Of a stretch of 64,000 nucleotides of DNA, positions 1 through 11,700 are shown piece after piece. The stretch is from Leptidea sinapis (lineage: Eukaryota; Arthropoda; Insecta; Lepidoptera; Pieridae). Location: assembly GCF_905404315.1 (NCBI RefSeq), contig NC_066292.1, positions 8,494,001 through 8,558,000 on the forward strand, written 5' to 3'. How positions within the stretch are numbered: position 1 is the stretch's first letter; the number at the start of each line of letters is the position of its first letter. The notes under the pieces are model-generated. The model was given only the letters and a program-made list of their open reading frames with translations. It had not been told where the DNA came from and did not search any database. Made by a program: the position numbers and the translations under genes.

Positions 1-81
1 GAAGACACAGTTATGAGAAATAGTATTTCTGCGCACGAAAGATTATCAGTTATATTGAGATTTCTCGCAACTCTCGACTCG

Positions 82-184
82 ACCTGCGCAGGCGACCGGA
101 GTACACGCACACACGCACAGGTACACCGTACGGTGTCACTCGAAAGAATCGATTTTCGATCTTGCGCCGGTCGCCTGCGCAGGT
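82..184. repeat. 18-bp inverted repeat with CCTGCGCAGG palindromes
   Basis: acctgcgcaggcgaccgg (82-99) is the exact reverse complement of 167-184. The 10-bp palindrome cctgcgcagg occurs at 83-92, 174-183 and 228-237, with near copies at 191-201 and 241-250. Between the arms is another palindrome, acaccgtacggtgt. Confidence 0.92.
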
Positions 185-269
185 TCAAAAACCTGCACAG
201 GTCTATTCCCACACACATTCCGGTCTACCTGCGCAGGCATAACCTGCACAGATTACCTCTCCGGTAGAC

Positions 270-505
270 CGTAGCGTGTGTGGCCTACATTAGAGGTCCC
301 GGGTTCAAATCCCGGTAGGTGCAATCATTTATATGATGAATATGAATGTTTGTGTCCGAGTCATGGATGTTTATGTGTATTTATCTATGTTTAAGTAAAA
401 ATATTGTATTAAATATGTCGTTGTCTTGTACCCATAGTACAGGCTAGGCCTAGTTTGGGGCAAGATAAGTAAGAGTGTGTTAATATTATTATTATTATAA
501 ACGTT
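270..505 (+). repeat. tRNA-headed SINE (family S2)
   Basis: Contains a B-box-like ggttcaaatcccggtaggtg, then body cgagtcatggatgtttatgt and tail acccatagtacaggctaggc, tttggggcaagataa. Derived from a tRNA but not a functional tRNA gene; the A-box side is eroded. Confidence 0.75.
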
Positions 506-559
506 AACCTTATCACACAGTTTCTAAGAGTAAGACGTTTTTTAGTTTGTTTTTTACAC

Positions 560-1560
560 AACACTTGCCCATTTTTGGTGTTTTCCTGAGTAATTGTACA
601 TTATACAAAACCTTTGGTAATATACACTTAGATAGTCGTTCTCCATAATAAGTCTTAAACTTTGGCTGATATAATTTTCTGTTTCTTACACTTTTTCTTT
701 CAAAAACATTTCACATTAAATTTATGTTCATCACTAAAATAATATTATATTCTTCCTAAATACCTAAATTTCTTATCTATCGGTAATATATTGCATATTT
801 TAAACAACTGATTATAATCTTTATTGCAACTTTCTTTGCCTCTCCTGTTTACTAAATATTTAGGGAACCTTATTTGTAAATGCTTAAGTTTTTGTATGTA
901 TGTTTTAAATGTTCGTCCAAACACTTGTAAATGATAAAACTTTCCTAAAATTGATCTTAACTTACTTGCTTATTAACGTGGATTATCCCGTTAAAATTTT
1001 TGCCTATATTTAGGCGCAAATATTTTTCTTTTTTACATATTCCAAATTTTTACAACTACCATTAGTTTTATTCTTATACAGTGATACGTGTGCTCTCTCA
1101 TAGCAATACCTTCAATACTAACAGACTTAGCTTTATGGTTGTACGTTTAAGATCATTCCGTTGTCATGTGCCCATTAAGTAATAGCTTCAAAGTCTTCCT
1201 GTATGGTTTTTTGTATTTCTGATACATCTTTTGAGGCGTAAACCAAGAACATGTCATCTGCATACATATACACTCGACATTTCTTTATTATGTTTGATAC
1301 ACTATTTACATGAATTGCGTATCCTACGCGACCTAAAACGGAACCAGTAGGGACACCAAGTGCTATTTCCGCCTCCTCACCAGTCAGCCCCCAACCATGG
1401 TGCCGATCTTCCTATTTAAAAGATAATTTTCAAACCAGCGCTGTGTTGATCCACGTATACCACACTCATCCATTTTATATAAAAATATGTTATGATCAAG
1501 GGTATCGAATGCTTTTGAATAATCTCCAACATCCAGTCTATCCAGTCAGATGCTGTATGA
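560..1560 (-). pseudogene. Non-LTR reverse transcriptase relic
   Basis: Reading leftward: KAFDTLDHN near 1510, YLLNRKIG near 1420, GVPTGSVLG near 1345, YMYADDMFLVYA near 1260, then a C-terminal stretch (LKHLQIRFPKYLVNRRGK) near 860. Stops and frame shifts interrupt it. Clade not determined. Confidence 0.82.
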
Positions 1561-2194
1561 ATTACGACTAACGAGTTAATTCTTCTTCGAGCCTGGTGAT
1601 AACAGTTCATATTAATAGACGGAACATTTTTTTATCGTCTAAGTTAAGGCCAATTTAAATATGTATATAAGCAATTTTTTATTTAGATACAACGCGTCAA
1701 GGTCCAAAAAGATCAGTCTAAATTATGATTTAAGTCTGAGTAAAAGGGTAATAAAGTAATACTTATCACGTAATACCAGCTTATCTTGTAAGTAATTGTT
1801 CGAAACTCTGACAATATTTACTCCTGACTCACGTCAGTTAACTTCCTATTAGAATTAAACACAAGTAGAGATGACGTAACAAGCGTCCTGTGATACCATT
1901 GTGATCATCTTTCCTACCTTCACCTCCTTTCTAAAGTAGATCATCTGGATACTCAGTGCTCATCCTCAGAGCAGCTTTCAAGAAATATTTTCGACGCACA
2001 AACGTATTTCAAGATTTATAAGCCATGAGTTCTATAAAAAAGCTGGCAGAGCTAATTTAACTCCTGAGGTTAATTATGAAAGGTGGTAAGAGTCGTCGCC
2101 CATTGTCTCCTGCAAGATCAGAAGAAGTCATGTCGCATCGAGCTGGAAATATCGCTATAGAAAACTCTTATTACTACTGTTAAAATAAATCAAG

Positions 2195-2440
2195 CTGTGG
2201 AATGAGCTTCATTGTGCGGTATTTCCCTATACGACATGGGCACCTTCTAAACAAGCGGATACCTTAACACCTCTGGTGCTCGAAGGGAATATGGGTGGCG
2301 GTGATCACTTAATATCAGGTGACCTGCACGCTGGTTTGTTCTCCTCTTCCAATAAAAAAACTCACTACACAGTTTTGTTGTAGGTGAAAAACATACAACC
2401 AGATGGTGAAGATTATATCTTAGTTTGTGGCATGTAAGGA
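2195..2440 (+). repeat. Decayed fragments of the same non-LTR 3' end, two orientations
   Basis: 2195-2345 (plus) carries the tail region (tgtggaatgagcttcattgt, tacgacatgggcaccttcta) and UTR ggcggtgatcacttaatatc. 2395-2435 carries a piece in the opposite direction (ccagatggtgaagattatat). It lies upstream of the first recognised Kir A exon. Confidence 0.6.
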
Positions 2441-2752
2441 CAGCTGCTGATGGTGATATTTTATATAAACTTTACATAGGGGGAGGCAAAGACTATAAAC
2501 TTCCATATGCCATGGTAATGACAAACTTGTCTCTCCTTCTACTCGCTTCATTGTCATTTTGTACAAGTTGTCTTATTCTTGGAGCTCTTGACTCCGCCCA
2601 TTTGTCAGTACATCCTCGATATTGTCATGTATTATTAGCCCAGATATCTATTTGTACCTAACATTCTTTAGAATAGTGTTTACACCAACACGATGGATGG
2701 ACTGAATTCCCTACGAGCTGTTTGTGTTCTACTGTTGTATGCTTAGTTGCAG

Positions 2753-5700
2753 GCACAACTACTCCCGCCACGAGTACAGAAGACGCGTGGACTTCCCCAA
2801 ACGGCTGGTTACCAAATGCGGCGTCGAAAACGTGGCTCTCATATCCAACGTGCCCTTTGAGAAGATCCGGCTGCTCAACGACACCTTCCACACCTTGGTA
2901 ATGCTACTCAATAGCTTGACCATAGGAAGAAAAACGAGCTAGTAGGTCACCTTAACTTTATATCAGGCTCCTTTGCACAGGATACCGGCTAGATTATGGG
3001 TACGGCGCCTATTCTGGCGTGAAGCAGTAATGTGTAAGTATTATTGTGTTTTGTTCTGAAGAGCGCCGTACCTAGTGAAATTACTGGGCAAACGAGACTT
3101 GACATCTTATGTCTCAAGGAGACGAGCGCTATTGTAGTGCCGATCAGACTTTTTGGGATTTTCAAGAATCCTGATCGGTACTACACTGTAATGGGCAGGG
3201 CGTATCAATGACCATCAGATAAACGTCCTGCTCGTCTCGTCACTTACTGTCATAAAAAAATCCATATAATATTGAGTTTGTAATAGACCCTGAATTTGAA
3301 TGTTTTTCAAATATGATTTGAGATCTCCTATACTAAATAATTGAAAAAACTTCATGGGCAGCCCATGTTGTACACTTTGATCGGCTCTATTAAAAACAGC
3401 TGATTCAATAACAGAAAATAATTTTCAGATAAACCTGCGATGGCGCTGGATCGTTATAGGAACTGTGGTGATCCATTTCGCCATCTGGCTGGTTTTCGCC
3501 GTGTTCTGGTACATCACTGCGCTTGCACATTACGACTTTGAACCCGAACCCCCCCAGCGATTATGCGTCACCGGGGGGAAGGACTTTGTTACTATCTTTC
3601 TGGCATCTGTGGAATCTCAGGTAATATAAAATATAAAGATAAATAAAATCTATTATGTTTATTATTATTTACTAAATAATATACTAAACTATAAAACATG
3701 TTAGAAAAAAAATTAAAATCAACTAGATAGAATCCATTAAAGAGGGTAGATATATTTTGTGCCGACGGTAAGTTATATCTTAAAAACTGCAATAGGCCCG
3801 TGGTTACCAGGATTAATAAATCATTTTTAGAAACTATGACTGTTGTAAGAGTTATGTGTGAAAACATATTGTATGTAAATATTTTGTGTTTAAACTTATC
3901 AGAGAACCTGGAGTTCAGATGAACAAACGAATAAATTCTTCCAAACCTTTAAAAAATTAACCTTACAAGAATTGATTTTGATACGAGCAATATAAATCTC
4001 ACGTTCATTTTCTAAGAAAGAAGCGATGAAGTTCCTCCGTGTTTCATTTATGATTCCTTAACTTTGATAACTCCAATTGCCCAATCATTAGGAATTTAGG
4101 ATGTTCAAATTGTCGATTCGCTTTGTTCCTTCCGCATAAAGGGAAGTACAAATTAACAAATCCCTTATTGCTCGTACCTACCTTAACTCTGTAATAACAC
4201 TTTATTATTTTCCTATTTATCAATCATAATACCTACTGTCAATTAGGTTAACGTAAAGGACATGCATTTAGTACCTATACGATGAAAGATATAATGTAGT
4301 TAGAAGGTATGAAATGTAATGAAATTTAAATCATTGAAATGAAATTATTTTTTTTAACTGCAAGAAACAATGTACTTAAGATGTGAACATAATATTATTA
4401 ATTATCCAATATTTTTCGTCAATTGACATACAAAATATTTTATGAGTTGTCTACATAATGATTGATGACCCACTAAGAATACATCCCTTTTTTGTACAAT
4501 TTCGATAGTATGTTACATTGAATTATGCTTAAAGTACCTACACCTACCTACCTAACCTACTGAAACATGTCGGATTTTCGGAGTTGGGAAAAATTTATGT
4601 GAACTATAGAAGTACTTATTTATTAGCTATTGATGTCATCTTCCTTTAAAAACCTTTAAAGGTAAATCTTTTAATTAATTAGGTTATCCTACTAATTTCT
4701 TTATTTTGTCTCGTTTTCAGACAACCATTGGGTTTGGAGATCGATCCATCGATGAAGAATGTCCGGAGTCGATTTTCCTTTTTGTAATGCAGGTGATATT
4801 CTAATGTTGTTTATTTAATTTAATAAAACCAGTGGGAGGCTCCTTTACACAGGATGCCTGCTAGATTTTGGGTACCACAACGGCGCCTATTTCTGCCGTG
4901 AAGCGGTAATATATAAACATTATAGTGTTTCGGTCTGATGGGCGCCGTAGCTAGTGAAATTACTGGGCAAATGAGACTTAACATCTTCAAGGTGACGAGT
5001 GCAATTGTAGTGCCGCTCAGAATTTTTGGGGTTTTTCAAGAATCCTGAGTGGCACTGCATTGGAATGGGCAGGGCGTATCAAATACCATCAGCTGAACGT
5101 CCTGCTCGTCTTGTCCCTTATGTAATAAACAGCCTTGTTGATTCATATGTTTTGTTATGTTTTGTCATAATAAGTTAAGTGGTAAAATTAAGGATATCAC
5201 TTGTAATTTATTGTTCGTACAACGAAGCTGTCAACGTGTCAACAGTCAATCTTTACTTTCTCTCTCTTTATTATTAAAGAATGCGGCGTTTTCCTGTAAA
5301 CAAGCCTGTCTGTTTCAAACTTAAGATATATAAATACATCAAACTGTATCAATACGACAAATAGAGTTTTGACTCAAGTCTCAAACAACTATTGTAAGCT
5401 GTCAAACGTGCTATCGTGTATCTTGTTTCAAGCTGCTTCAGTATCGAAGCCCTTTCAGGCTGCCCATTTCTCACTTACACTACTTGAGGGCTTAGATCAT
5501 TTATTGCTGACTATGACAGCTGTGAAAACGTCGAAAAAAATAGTTTAGGTTTAGGCACACTAAGACAAAGTGTCATACAAATCGCTAGTGTAAGACTGTA
5601 AGACGTAGCTTGTCAGGCACACTAAACTAATATTCCTGGCCTGTTTTTATCGGTTCTCGAACAGCAAAAGACACTTTCTAGACGTATATCTAAGGTTTAC

Positions 5701-8700
5701 TTAGTTTTCTTTTTTATAAATATGTCTTGCCGTAATAAAAATTCAAGGTACTTTCGAAAACTTAAAATTATAAATTAAATAATATGGTGTTTTAATTTTT
5801 AAATAAATTATAATACAAATAATTTTATTGTAATAATTTGTAAATAATTCTACAGATTGTCACATACTTTATTTATAAAAACACACTCAACACAGAAACA
5901 GCACTAATTGCACACTTACAGCAGTAATTTGTTTGCATAAATGTCAGTCATTATCAGTAATTAAATTTAACAATACTTAAATTATTAGTACTTTCAACTA
6001 TTTCTTCGTATTGTAATGTTGATAAAGGATCGCGGTGTCAGTGACGGAAACCCGCTCCAAACGAAATATTCACTTGAAACAATTGACGTCTCTAAAACTG
6101 GCGTGATAAGTGCAAAGTCAAATCTTAATGAGCAAAACAGAAAGGAACAATGATTGACGGAGCTTTTTGAAGTAAAACTTCTTTAGACGTGACTTGGTGG
6201 TAACTCAGAATATTTAGCCGGAAACGCCGGAAGTAACGTTAGTACTTCCGGCAGAAAAAAGTCAATTGAAATAATTTTTAACGATTATAATTTAATGGTT
6301 TAAAAAATTGTTCCAAATTGCTCAGTAATATTTTCTGAAAATCTCCAAGTGTATTTGTTCATTTATGACTACTTTGTAATAAATAAACGTTCTCAGGCTG
6401 ACGTTTGACACATTAGTTAATTTTTCTTCGTCCATCGGACAGGCAAAAGGTCCAAGCCCATAGAGCCATATTCGTTAATATTCAATCATCATTATCATCA
6501 GTTACTAGCTTAATGAAGTTTTCATCACCGTTTTTTTTTTTCAGTTGATCTTAGGCACCGGCCTTTCTGGCGTACTCACTTGTGTGGTCTACGCGAAGCT
6601 AACGAGACCCGAGAAACTGTCAAGAGATGGCGTTGGTTTCAGTAAGAAGGCTGTCGTAAGTATGGACCACAGACAATATAGTAAAAAGTTGATTTAATTT
6701 TTTATTGTTATTGTAGTTAAAAAGAATCAGTTGCTTGTATGAGGCTTACCCTCGGATGACTAGATGACATTCAGTGATACAGTATTAATTATTATATTAG
6801 AGAGATAGAATTTTGCTTTGAGAAGAAGCAGCTGATACTGAAACAATATTTATTTTGAAATAGCTTACGTAATATTACTAAAACATGACAAAATGGCCAA
6901 TAAAATTTATTTGACTTTGACTTTTGACCGTTTGTTCGTTGATTCAACGCTCATCCCTTATTATTATGTACCTACTCTTGCTATGTTCCCCGGTAGTGAG
7001 GGACTTTTGCTCACCAAAACGACGAAGATGTGAATAAATTAATAAAATCACTGTGGAAAATGATCGCCATATATTTTATTTAAATAAATAGCAGTTTTTC
7101 TGAAATCGGTTATATTTTTCAAAATGTGCGGGATTTCACTTTTAGATATACAGGTTACATCTACAGATACCATTCGGTTAATACTCAACCACTACTTATT
7201 CTTTTTTATGAAAATTAGGGAAGAGATGAGCAGGAATTTTATCTGATGGTAATTGATACAATCTGTCCATTACTTCTATTCTCTGTCTATTATTCTCAGG
7301 ATTCTTGAAAAACCCAAAAACTGAGCGGTACTACAATTGCGGTCGTCACCTTGAGACATAAGATGTTGTCTTATGTGCCCAGTAATTTCACTAGCTACGG
7401 CGCCCTTCAGACCGAAACACTGTAATGTTATTATTGCTTCACGGCAGATATAGGCGCCGTTGTGGTACCCATAATCTACCACTCCCACTGATGAAATCTG
7501 ATGGTTTATAAGCCATCTGTGAGGCAACATGTTCAATGCGGCTATGACACTCCCAGTACCGTCTTACTTTTAATTCTCTGTTGCTGTAGGTTTGCATGCG
7601 AGATGGCCAGCTGTGCCTTATGATGCGGGTGTGGGACCTTAACTACGACCACATCATCTGTTCCGAGTTCTCCGCACACTTCGTCAACACCAAAAGGTAC
7701 AACTATTTAATTTATATATTATATGTATAGTTAAAGTGTCTGTTTTATATTTCATAATAATAGCCTCACTAAATTAAGCGGAGGCTTCATTCATTTTAGG
7801 AAGATAAATAACCTTATAATATTACAGCCATTCCTATAGTCAGTCTATCTCCTAGTGGCCTAGCGGCTGCTCGTGGCCTACTTAAGAAAAAAAAATCGTA
7901 ACTATCGTTTAATTTTCTGTCCCAATAAACTAATCGACAGTAACTCATCCGTGCACGCTGTCTGTCAATGGGACGACGTATAGCTTACCAGAGATAGAAG
8001 TTTGTATGGGAATTGCAACAGTGAATTGGCGATAAGAATGGCTTATCGGGTATAATGGAACAGCTTCAGATTATTGACAGCTAATTACTGACAGTAGAAG
8101 GTAGTGATTATTTATCTCTATCTGTAGATAGTATATTGGGAACGGCTTGGTTAGTGGAAGTCTCGTCAATATCCGTTCAGTCGTTTTTAATATTTTTTGC
8201 AGTAAACTGATAGTAACAATGAGAAAATCGTCGGTAACGCAAAAGGTAGAACAGTTGACTCTCACCACGGACCCCCGGTTTAATCCCTGCCTGCTATCTA
8301 ACAGTGTTATCGGTTTTCAAATTCATGTGTACGTTTTCGACTTTATACAAGGTCGGCTACGCTCTTGTGATTCCTCTGACGTTATAAGAGGGCGTCATCA
8401 TCGTTATTCACTTCAATTACAGGCTTGGCAAAGTGTAGCTTTCGTTTCGCGACTTGGCTTGTTGTGAATCAAAATCAAATCAAAGTCACTTTATTCATGT
8501 AGGTTACGGAAATAACACTTATAAAGTTCAAAAAAAATTTTTTTTTTCTTATTGAATATACCGCCACGTCGTAAAGGGTTGAGTTCATGAGAAGAAGAGC
8601 TCTTTTAAATCAATATCTCTCATCGTTTTACAAAACATTTCAATTACAATATATGTAAAGTGATGTAACAAAAGTACTTAAACGTCAAATAGTCAATGCC

Positions 8701-11700
8701 TTACACGAGTTAGTCGAAAAATTAAATGAAGATTAATACAAAACAAACGTTATTGAGTACAGTAGCTGCATCTACACACACCGCAAATGAATTATGGTAT
8801 TTAGCGAGCATTTTATAAGCGATCTATTTAAGCCAATTCATTGATATCGACATATTGTGAACGAAGTTCGAGTCTCCTTAAGAGACGCCTCGCGACTGTT
8901 GTTGCGTAGTCTTTGCGGCCTCCACGGCCCATGTCCTATGTCGCTGTAAAAGCATGGCTAACAGCATAGAGGAGGTTTTAGTCGGTATGTTGTCCGCGTA
9001 ATACGTAACTGTATTTCCTCCTCTCCAAAAAAAAAAAAATTACATATTGTGAACAGAGCTAGCCATCCGATAGACTATTTGATTTAAACAGATAGCTGCG
9101 GGCAACAAAGACATAATTAATTTGTTATGTTTTAAAGTGATAACCCTCACTTCTGGGATGAGTTACACAAAAAAAACTGAAAACAAAATTTTATGAACGA
9201 CGCGGGACTCGAACCCTCTCGAGTTCTGTGCGAGCGTTCTTTCCAACTGAGCCAACCTTTCGAGTGACGTATCGTTTATACGATCTTGTATGTTTTGTTC
9301 AACTCTCAGATTGTGGCTTCATCTACAGGATCTACTTTACAGTCGATAACCTGATGAAATTGACTTGAGATGTCGCTCTTGCAAATCTAAAAAATTGTTA
9401 AATTAAATTAATTTGTTAAATCAACTGTTAAATTAAATTATTTTATAAACGATACGTCATTATTTAATTATCGAATTACTGTGAAAATTAATTATTTTAG
9501 AACAAAGGAAGGGGAAGTCATTCGCTATTTCGCACAAAGCCTCAAACTTGAACAGCGGCAGTTCCTCCTGTGGCCAGTCACTCTCACGCATGTGATCGAC
9601 TGCACGAGTCCACTCTACCACCACACTCCTCAGGATCTCGCGGACGACAGGTACTTAATGGTCTTCTTTTACTCCTGGTATCCATTAAGAAGAGCTAAGT
9701 TTGACTGCTATAGTATCTAATAGATTATCAGAATATATCGTAAATACCACCAGGAAGATAATCTGAATATTTTATATCTAAACATGTTTCATTTTCCTTG
9801 GCTGTGATAAAATTCAAATACAAATATTTTTATTCCAAATAGAATGTGATATCACTTATTGGAAGTCAAAACCTACCACCCATTCCAAAAGGTATGCCTC
9901 AGATATGAGAAGAACGGGCGCAAAAAAATCAATGGGCTTCTTTTTTTTTCATAAAAAATATGGTTACAAAGTAATATTGTAAAATTGAAATTATTATTTA
10001 ATAGCCTAAGGGGCGGTCCATTCCCAATCTGAGGTATTATTAAGAAAGTCATTTGTGTTATACTAACCTTTACCACACAAACGTTTCAAAACAAATTCTC
10101 TTGAATTTCGTAATACATTTGTTTTGAACAGTTTCTGGGATGTTATTGTAAAAGCATATACGCCCGGCAAAATATTTAGTAATTCGGCTTAGCCGAGTAG
10201 TAGACATTTATATGTTTACATCTGTTCCATTATCGCTATGACAGTTTCTAGCAAATTCACTTTATTGCCTATGTACATACATAACATCATCAAGAATACA
10301 TTGAGAAGCAACAGTCAAGATGTTAATTTCCTTAAATTTTGCTCTCAATTGAATGAAATATCCCGCAAACCCTTCATTCAACTCTTACTTATGGTAAAAA
10401 CTTTCATTACTAATTAATGTGAATAAAAGTTACGTTCTATTCTCTATTTCCAGTTACGAGATAACAGTCAGCCTGAAGGGCGCGTCCGCTTCAATGGGCA
10501 CCTTCACTCAGAGCCAGACCTCCTACCTGCCCACGGAAATAGTTTGGGGACATCGGTTTCCATCTGTTGTGAGGTAAAAAAAAATTAATGTCATAAATAT
10601 TGAAACCATTTACCATATTCCGCTCGCATTACATCTAGACTAGATTATTCCGGCAACAGCACTATAATCCAAACTATTTGATAATAATCGCCGACCACAT
10701 TTCGCTGTAACTTTTTAAACTGTGTGAATCCGATGACGTGCATTCCGGACGTCTCAACTCTCAGTCCGCGTTGGGAACTACCAAAGGGCGCACGTGTCAA
10801 ACTGGTAAGTTCCCTGCCATTTCGATATTTTACAGTCATAGGAGTCAAAATAACGTGTAATTATCTTTTACGATTTGTACGATTGTGGCCCATGGCCGTT
10901 TTCTATGGGATGATAGATATTGCCTGCATTAATGCTTATATTAAATACTCCCATACAACGTTGCCAGAAAAGGTGACAAGGCTAGAAATCGCAATAAATT
11001 TATGAAAAACCTAAGTAATGCTCTTACATCGCCATTTATGACGAAGCGATTGGATATACCAACTTTGAAAAGGTCTTTACGGGACGGTATCGCGTCTATC
11101 GTGGCAAAAACCTAAAGATCAAGAAGAAGAGCGTCCTGAAGTACCTACCAGCAGCCAAGGAACGGGCCTATTGTAAATATTGCCCTTCCATAATAAAGAG
11201 GAAGGCGAATGCCTTGAGCAAAAAATTCAAAGCAATAATTTGCCGAGAGCACAATGTTGACATGTGCCAAAAATGTTTTCATTGATGTTACAATAGTTAT
11301 TTTTATAATTTAGCTGCTTATAAACTATTTATAAGCCTTTTTAGGCTGATTAATGTAATAGGTAAGAAAATATTCTAAAGAAAATAATGTTCCTATTTTT
11401 TGTTAATTTTTCAGATGTTTGTGTTTTGTTGTAATTTTCTTAATAAAAAGTAAACATAATTTCGTAAATATCGAATGTTTTATTGAAAAATACATGATAC
11501 TACACATATCTTTTTAATTTATTAAAATGTATAAAAAACTATTGATTTTACAGCTAATTAAACCTATGTTATATTAAACTATGGAGTTAATTTGACGTAT
11601 GATTATCCTTAACGTACAATTCAATATGATTATCTTTCTAGGGTTAAAAAATCCTGTACTTCTTAAGGCGTATATTGGTATCAAATAGTGAGTACATATA

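Noticed and set aside
13..267. 84-codon open frame at the left edge
   Set aside because: It spans palindromic GC-rich repeats, with no protein features.
280..325. Functional tRNA gene
   Set aside because: A B box is clear, but the 5' half and acceptor stem do not form and the sequence continues into a repeated SINE body. The heads at 19325-19385, 9200-9285, 42785-42865 and 45545-45610 were rejected for the same reason.
1..2750. First coding exon of Kir A
   Set aside because: No frame with a donor in the right phase and a Kir-like or Ser-rich tail was recognised; the region holds SINE and RT relics. The exon is probably left of the window.
8147..8467. 106-codon open frame
   Set aside because: Intronic, no family features, overlaps a retroelement-like segment; likely chance.
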